From Dactylonectria macrodidyma (Eukaryota; Ascomycota; Sordariomycetes; Hypocreales; Nectriaceae), in the NCBI GenBank assembly GCA_020744425.1, contig JAGMUV010000001.1:2542001-2606000 (forward strand): 64,000 nucleotides of DNA, read 5' to 3'. Shown here in pieces: positions 57,601 to 64,000 of the stretch. Numbering within the stretch: the stretch's first letter is position 1; each line of letters starts with the position of its first letter. A model generated the notes under the pieces. That model saw only the letters and a program-made list of their open reading frames with translations. It did not search any database and was not told where the DNA came from. The translations under genes were made by a program, and so were the position numbers.

Positions 57601-58700
57601 CTTTCCTCGTCTCCTCACCACCATGCCTATTTCTGTTTCCCTTGCTAAATACACCAATAAGTGAACCCGATAACGACAAGCTAATGACCTAAGCTCGAGA
57701 CTGGACGACGTCAGTACCGACTCGGCCAGCTGCAAGATCCAAAGCCCCTCCACAGCTTGTTAGCTAGGTGGCCGGATCCTTTTTGCTTGCTTCAGATGTC
57801 GGTGCCCCTGGCCCAATCATCGCCTGGTCCTGTCACCTTCCCCTCGCTCCCCCTCGTCGGCTTTTTAGTGGTGCAACGGCATCGCATCGTCTCATTTCCT
57901 TGTTGGCCTTTTTGTGTCCTATCTGTCGTCGACGTCGACCTGTTCTCCTTTCTCCTTCTCCTGGACTGGACCTGTCTGCAGACCGCTTTGGAGTTGCGGA
58001 ACGCAATCATCGTCCCTTCGTTTTACTGTACCTGTTTTGGACCTCGTCTTGCCTGTTTGTCCGCTGCATTGGTTAATTTGCCCTTCTTTTCGCTCGTCGT
58101 CATTTTTGGATCACCTGCTTTTTCGGGGCGCCATCTGGCCCCGTCTCACCTCCACCGACTAATTACGAAGTACAGCTTCCAAGGCGAAGAAGCCCCGTCA
58201 CCGCTGCGCCCCTAATCGGTCGATCCGGGTCCGTTCTGGAAAGCCAGAACAATAAAACCCTCTGGACGACTCCACAGAAAGAAAAGACGACTCTTCTCTT
58301 GTCTGGCGCGCGGCTTACCGTCACACACCGTCGACTTTTGTGGCCGGACTGTTTGATGTCGTCGACCTAGTCATCGAGCACAGGAAGCACGTTCGCTGAG
58401 TACAGAAGCCGGACGTTTTGGGTGGCCACCGAACAAGCCCCCCAGTGGCACGCACTTGGACGGTCGCAACGCCTGATTAGTCCTCGGCGACCCCAGCCCG
58501 CCCGCCTGCCAGCGCCAATTGGGAATGATCAACAAGGGTTGTCGCAAAAGTCTTGGGGTTCCATTCCAGCAGCAGCATTGCAACAGAGGAGCTCTTTCGA
58601 ATAACACGGCAGCATTTGCAGCAGTGCGGCATTGTTGCATTGCGACGCTGCGACCACGCACAGGTGCAGCCACACTAGCCTCGGTTTCTTAGGTACGCAC

Positions 58701-59288
58701 ACGCTGCAAGACCCCCCCTCTGGAGTGAGTCTGCACTGCACTCTGCACTCTGCAGCTCACACACACACACACACGCACTTGCGCACATACTGCAGCGCGG
58801 TACTTCCACACTCCACCTCTCGCGCGCGCAGTGTCAACAACAAGCCAGTCAACTGTTTTTGTTGACTCTGCTTATTGCTGGAACCCCATCCACGTCTCTG
58901 CTCCCAGCTTCACTCCGGCTTCAATCCTTTTTTCCTTGATACCTATTCTTGTTTTTTCCAGTGCGCTATTTGCCAGTATTCTTTTGCAATATTCTTTGCA
59001 GCCGGGCCTGCTCTTCTTCCCCCTGCTTTCATCTCTCCCTGCAGCCACTTCACGCTTGCACGCACGCACGCCCGTCCGTCCACATCCAGCTCTCCCGCGC
59101 GACAGGCCAACTTTAATCACCCACCATCCCGAGGTCACTCGAATTTGTTCCTGGATCACACAAAACAAAGACGACACACAGCACCCGCCACCCCGCGACG
59201 GGCCAGCTTCGTCGTCCGCCCGCGCCTCTTGATGGTTTCAAGGCGTCTTTAGGAACCTCGTCAGCCCCTGGGCCTTTCTCACGCAATC
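58701..59288 (+). promoter_or_regulatory. Probable leader of the ApsA/Num1-like gene
   Basis: C/T-rich plus-strand DNA with a short CA microsatellite at 58758-58774 directly precedes the start codon at 59289 (context caatcATGGcc). An open frame of 133 codons (58831-59232) lies upstream but is Ser/Pro/Leu-rich like leader DNA. The transcription start cannot be placed. Confidence 0.4.
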
Positions 59289-62200
59289 ATGGCCTCATCG
59301 CTGGCTTCCGAGAAGCCTCGCCTGCCCGCCCCGGGCGCCATGGTCCACGATCCCTTCGTCACGTCCACCCCCGTACCCGCCCACCATCGCTACTCGAACT
59401 TCGACCATGACCTCTTCATCGCCGGCCCTGCTTCCTCCCCGAGGCAGGCCAAGCGCGCTCTCGAGGCTCACCTCGCTGAGACCGAGCGTCGGCTCGAAGA
59501 AGCCGGGAAATTAGGCAATGCCCTGGTCACCCAGCGCAAGACCCTTACTGAGCAGCTCCAGGAGGTCGAAAAGTTGCAATCAGACGGAGAACTCAACTCT
59601 GAGCTGCGCCAAAAGCTCGTCGACATTGAGAAGGAGTACAACAATCTCGCCCGAGAGTCTGCAAGAGCTTTTTTGCCCAAACAGAGAGTCCCCAGCAATG
59701 AGGCAAATCCCAACTCCCCCTTTGCGCCCGAGAGCAGGAGCGGCAGGGTAAGTGCCATGCAATCCCCCTAATCCCATCAACGATCAGACAATTGACTTCA
59801 TCCCTCACAACAGCGCTCCGTCAGCCCGTCCAAGTTCGAGAGCCAAGCCACAGGATCACCTACCAAGCTTAGTGTACCTAATCGAAAGATCCGCAATCAG
59901 CCCTCAAATCGCGTCCACGACATCGAGTTCGCCGCCGAAATCAGCACCTCCCTCATCGCCCAGGTCCGCAATCTCCAAGCTTTGCTCGCTGAGCGAGACG
60001 AGGAGGTCAAGGACTTCAAGGCCGACAAGTCGAGGCTCGAGATTGAGTCCGAAAGCTTCCAGCAGCGTGCCAAGTCCCTCGACGAGAGCGAGAACCGATA
60101 CAAAGAAGAGAACTGGAACCTAGAGACGAAGCTACAAGAGATCACAACCCAACAAAAAGAGGCTGCAGACCGCGAGAAGAGACTTACACAGTCTCTGAAT
60201 GTCACCAACGCCGAAAAAGTGACTGCTCAGAGGGAGCTCGATGAAGTCAAGGTAACCTATGCCAGGCTGGTCGAGGAGCATGCCGCCGCCGTCCGAAACC
60301 ATGATATTGAGCTGGGAACCGCCAAGCGAAAGATTGGTATGGCCGAGGGCGAGCGCGCCGCCATGCAGCGCAGGATTGATGACCTCACTGGCCAGAACCA
60401 GGAGCTGGCTCGGGCATTTTCCACACAGCGGGCTAGAGTCTTGTCAATGGAGTCCAACCCACGCCCCAGCGATGATGACTTTGAGTCGACTGGAGATCAG
60501 GCCACTCCTGAGCATTCTCCTCCTCAGTCACCGATCAAGGGTACTCCCAGGCATGCCGTCCTTGAGACCGAAACTATGAAGTCGTCCTTGTCCCATGCTC
60601 AGCGCACCATCCAGAGTCAGCGAGGTCTGCTCCACCGAGAAAAGACGGAGAAGCTTGAGCTCAGACGAATTATCCAAGATCTTCGAGACGATCTTGAGAA
60701 GGCTAGGACCGAGGCCAGCGAAACCCGCGCCAGCAAACGGGCCCACAAGAAGGAATCCAAGGAATTTAAGAAGCCACCCCGTCTTCTTGGAAGCTTCCGC
60801 TCAAGCAGGCAAGAGGTCATACACGACGACCCCGATTGGGAGGACCAAGGAGATGTGTCTCCTCGTGCGTCAAGCTCTCCCATGACCGCCAGCACCATCA
60901 CCGTTAGACACCAAGCTGGAGACGCATTCCCTCCTACTGACGCCAGTGATCGTTTCGACACCGCCAACGAAGCCAGCGAATCTGCCTTCGAGTCTGCCTT
61001 TGAGACAGCCAATGAACGAGCCACCGAGACCGAAGACTTCCAGACTGTCAACGAGGAATTCTCTGGTAGCGATGCCGAGACTGAGACCGAAGGCACCACT
61101 CGTGGTTTCGGCAAGATGATGAGGCCCCCCAGTCTTCCCTCTGGCATGTCGCGACACGCTTCTCGGCATTCGTTCCACAGCACTGCATCGACCTCCGCGG
61201 ATGAAGACGACTTCACTCATATCAGGACTCCTACCGGCACACTCTCCTCTCAGAGAACCACCCGATTCCGCCTCAGCCGTGGCATCTTCAATCGCTCACG
61301 ACAGGCCAGTGAGGAACCGACCTTCCAGAGCAGCCCTGCCAGCTTCGTCAGTAGCACAGGTGGAACCCCTCAGGCAGGCCAGAGTCTTTTCGCTGAACTT
61401 CAAGACTTCGACGGTAGCGACGACGAGTCGATTGACGCACACACTCCCAGTCGACGGGGTGTCCGCTCTAGCACTCCCGGTTCGGTCGGTCGGCAATTCT
61501 CGCCACCACCTCCTGTACCAGCCATTCCCAAGACTGTGATGGTTGACTCGGGTGTCATGACGGATCCCGTCAAGATCGCCCCAGCTTGGCTTGAGATTCC
61601 GACACGATCACTGGATGGGTCGCAGCCGGGTTCTCCTGTTAGCGTGATCGCAGCTGAACGTCCCTTGTCCATGGTATCCGTCGTAGACACATCTGGAGAC
61701 CGTTCGATTGCATCATGGCCTGTCGATGACCTTATTGATAGTTCCCGACCAGTGTCCATGTCCTATAGCGATGCTGGAGCACAATACGACCCGGATATGG
61801 GACTCAAGCTTGCTCAGTTCCCTGCCCCCCCGACTCTGGCACCGATTCTGCCACCTACCTTGAGCATGTCCACGTTTGCATTCGAGAATGTTGAACCCCG
61901 CGAAGAAGTCGTGGTACCTCCTGCTCCTCCTGCTCTCTCACTCACTCAAATCTCCAACGAGAGTCTTGAGCCCGTGGCAATCCCTCCCCCGGATTTGAGC
62001 CTGACAACCATCATCGCCGAGAATCTGGAGCCTGTGGCCGAACCAGAAATTCCCCTACCAGACTTGAGTCTCACAGCCATTGTCGCTGAGAATCTGGAGC
62101 CTGTCGCGGAACCCGAGATCCCCCCTCCGCATTTGAGCTTCACGACTATTTTGGTCGAGAACCTGGAACCTGTGTCGGAGCCAGAGATTCCCGCGCCCGA

Positions 62201-64000
62201 TCTTAGCCTTACCAGCATCATTTCACAGAACCTCCAGCCTGTGGCCGAGCCGGAGATTCCCCTACCCGACCTTAGCTTGTCTACCATCGTCACTGAGGAT
62301 CTCGAACCCCTCGCTATTCCTCCTCCCGAGCTCAGCCTGACGGGCATCATTGCTGAGAATTTGGAGCCTGTGGCTGAACCTGAAGTCCCTCCTCCTGACT
62401 TGACTTTATCTGTCATTCTCGGGGAGAGAGTGGAACCTGTGGCCGAGCCTGAGATCCCTCCTCCCGACTTGAGCCTGTCTCTTATTCTCACCGAGAATGT
62501 CGAGCCCATGGCCGAGCCAGAGAAGCCCTTGCCGGAATTGTCTCTGACGACTATCTACGCGGAGGAATTGGAGCCAGTCGCCGAGCCAGTGACGCCCCCT
62601 CCCGAGTTGACTCTGACCGCGGTACTTGCTGAGCACCTTGAGCCTGTGAGCGAGCCGGAGATTCCCGTACCCGAATTGAGCTTTGCTACAATTGCTACCC
62701 AGCAACTGGAGCCATTGGCTGAGCCTCAGACACCACCTCCCACCCTGACATTCACATCAGTCCTTACCGAGGTTGTTGAACCACTTGCAGAGTTAGAGAT
62801 TCCACCCCCGACTTTGAGTCTATCTCAGATTTGCGGAGAGTCTGTTGAGCCTCTGGTTGAGCCGGAAGCTACTGCCATGGCTGTTGTGCCTCTGCGCCCA
62901 TCACTGAACTTGTCTGGAATTTCGCAAGAACACATTGAACCAGTCGCAGCTAAAGCCCCAGAACTGAGCATGTCGACTATTTCCAGAGAGCATGTGGAGC
63001 CTATTTCACCGCCAGAGCCCGTCATCATCCCTGTGCCGCAGCTTAGCTTGTCCACCATCTTTGGAGAGCATGTTGAGCCTATCACGCAGCCAGAGACCCC
63101 TACTCCAGAACTAAACATATCGAACATCCTCGGGGAGCATGTTGAGCCTGTCGCAGAGCCAGAAATCCCCATTCCTGAATTGAGCATGTCAAGCATTGCT
63201 GGAGAGCACGTTGAGCCAATAGCTGAACCAGTGCCCGAGCCGTTTGTTCCCGAACTTAGCATCTCGTCTATTCAAGCCGAACACGTCGAGCCCGTTGCTC
63301 TCAAGGCCCCGGATCTGTCCATTTCAACTATCCAGGGCGAAAACATTGAACCAATCGCTCTCGCGGCACCAGATCTCTCCATCTCGGCTATCCAGGGCGA
63401 ACATATTGTGCCTATTGCTCCCAAGTCACCAGACCTATCCATTTCATCAATTGTCAAGGAAGAAGTCGAGCCGGTTGTGGAAGCCGAGAAGATTGTTCCT
63501 CCGGCGTCATTGAACCTCTCATCAATCTATGCTGAGCACTGCGAGCCGAGGGAGGAGCTTCAACCCACCCCAACCCCGGTCAAACTGGCCTACTCACATC
63601 TCTCTACCGAGCAGGTCGAACCCCTGTCCGAACCCAAGCCTCTTCCTCCATCTCTTGCTTTGTCTTCTATCGCGACCGAGAATGTCAAGCCTGTCCTTGA
63701 ACCTTTGCCCCCGTTGCCCACTCTAGTCATGTCATCAATTGCCGCACAGGGGGTTGAGCCCATCATCCCTGTACACAAGAAGAGCAGCGTCCCTTCTTTC
63801 GGGTTTTCTGCCATCGAATCCATCGAAACGCAACCCGTTTCGCCTCAGGGTTGGAGAAGTGGGTTTGTTCTCCCAGGGGACATGGTAACTCCCTTCCTTG
63901 AGAGAGACGCCCCCGAGACGCCAACTCATAGATCCCTTGGTCGCTCTAAGCACAGGGATGCCTCGCCCATCATCGCAGAGGACGAGACTAGGCAGTCTCC
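59289..64000 (+). CDS. apsA: ApsA/Num1-like cortical anchor protein, 5' part only
   Basis: Exon 1 59289-59747 (153 codons), a 66-nt intron (GTAAGT to AACAG), then exon 2 from 59814 open past the window end. The N-terminus has DPFVTSTPVPAHHRYSNFDH and SSPRQAKRALEAHLAETERR, then exon 2 begins RSVSPSKFESQATGSPTKLS and NRVHDIEFAAEISTSLIAQV; together these match fungal ApsA. Coiled coil covers roughly residues 50-130 and 190-470. A Ser/Thr/Glu-rich section follows. From 61861 to about 63763 there are about 28 degenerate repeats of about 23 residues, with core LSLTTIIAENLEPVAEPEIP. A C-terminal PH domain, known in this family, would lie beyond the window. ApsA/Num1 anchors dynein and, in yeast, mitochondria at the cell cortex for nuclear migration; the role here is inferred. 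Well-preserved frame. Confidence 0.88.
61861..63763 (+). repeat. 69-bp-based protein-coding repeats in the ApsA-like gene
   Basis: By my count about 28 units of mostly 20-26 residues share Leu-x-hydrophobic-Ser-x-Ile, an acidic/His pair, then hydrophobic-Glu-Pro and a proline-rich spacer. The first half is more uniform (EPEIPLPD spacers); the second half uses GEHVEP and AEHVEP variants with irregular spacers. DNA divergence is high while the protein pattern persists, which implies selection on the protein. Confidence 0.85.

Larger units (their letters stand above)
50657..58700. other. About 8 kb with no supported gene
   Basis: Both strands were read. Frames up to 270 codons occur (51470-52282 plus) but are low-complexity products of short repeats. 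Small repeats include a 15-bp array at 51205-51278, GGAGAT hexamers at 51583-51635, an atctatc repeat near 52415-52440, a 15-T run near 54868, and GTTT-rich DNA near 55240-55275. 57.75-58.25 kb is C/T-rich on plus and may belong to the upstream region of the ApsA-like gene. No RNA gene or mobile-element end was found. Confidence 0.45.

Noticed and set aside
57757..58215. 152-codon plus frame rich in Leu, Phe and Ser
   Set aside because: A pyrimidine-rich tract explains the hydrophobic composition; no homology seen.
61946..63262. Minus-strand Gly/Ser-rich frames opposite the ApsA-like gene
   Set aside because: Their repeat pattern mirrors the sense-strand repeats; the sense frame carries the family signature.

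Overview
The window looks like nuclear DNA of a filamentous ascomycete, probably a sordariomycete and perhaps hypocrealean (the rank is inference). The evidence is short introns (55-68 nt) with GTAAG/GTATG donors and CTGAC/CTAAY branch sites, pyrimidine-rich leaders, and fungal proteins: a Sat4/Hal-type kinase, Atg3, Cwc24, an ApsA/Num1-like cortical protein and a DUF6606 protein. All names come from reading the sequence; no database search was made.

Layout. 1-5 kb is accessory debris: a 72-bp tandem repeat, a frameshifted remnant, and a decayed DUF7924-like (putative PD-(D/E)XK nuclease) gene with a 17-G tract at its 5' edge. 6.6-9.5 kb holds a Sat4-like kinase on the minus strand. 10.7-23.4 kb is a desert with no convincing gene, only small repeat clusters and an AT-rich island. 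23.4-28.7 kb holds a 1,756-aa protein that looks like the N-terminal half of the DUF6606/DUF3638/DUF3645 family, ending before the signature domains. 28.7-36 kb is a gene graveyard: an alpha/beta-hydrolase fragment cut off next to a second DUF7924-like relic that has lost its catalytic core, plus other scraps. 38.3-44.2 kb is a core block: a coiled-coil protein, ATG3 and CWC24. 45.2-50.7 kb is an accessory block of three odd genes: a charged GGWDP-repeat protein, a kinase-like phosphotransferase with altered active-site spacing, and an HNH-fold protein that has lost both expected histidines and carries a long repeat tail. 50.7-59.3 kb has no gene I can support. 59.3 kb to the end is the 5' part of an ApsA/Num1-like gene with about 28 degenerate 23-residue repeats, running off the window.

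How it fits together. The core genes act in unrelated pathways (ion homeostasis, autophagy, splicing, cortical anchoring) and form no cluster. The accessory blocks are rich in internal tandem repeats, nuclease-like folds with missing catalytic residues, truncations and relics, as expected of fast-evolving segments between conserved genes. The most interesting candidates are the HNH-like repeat protein with its two neighbours, and the shortened DUF6606 protein.
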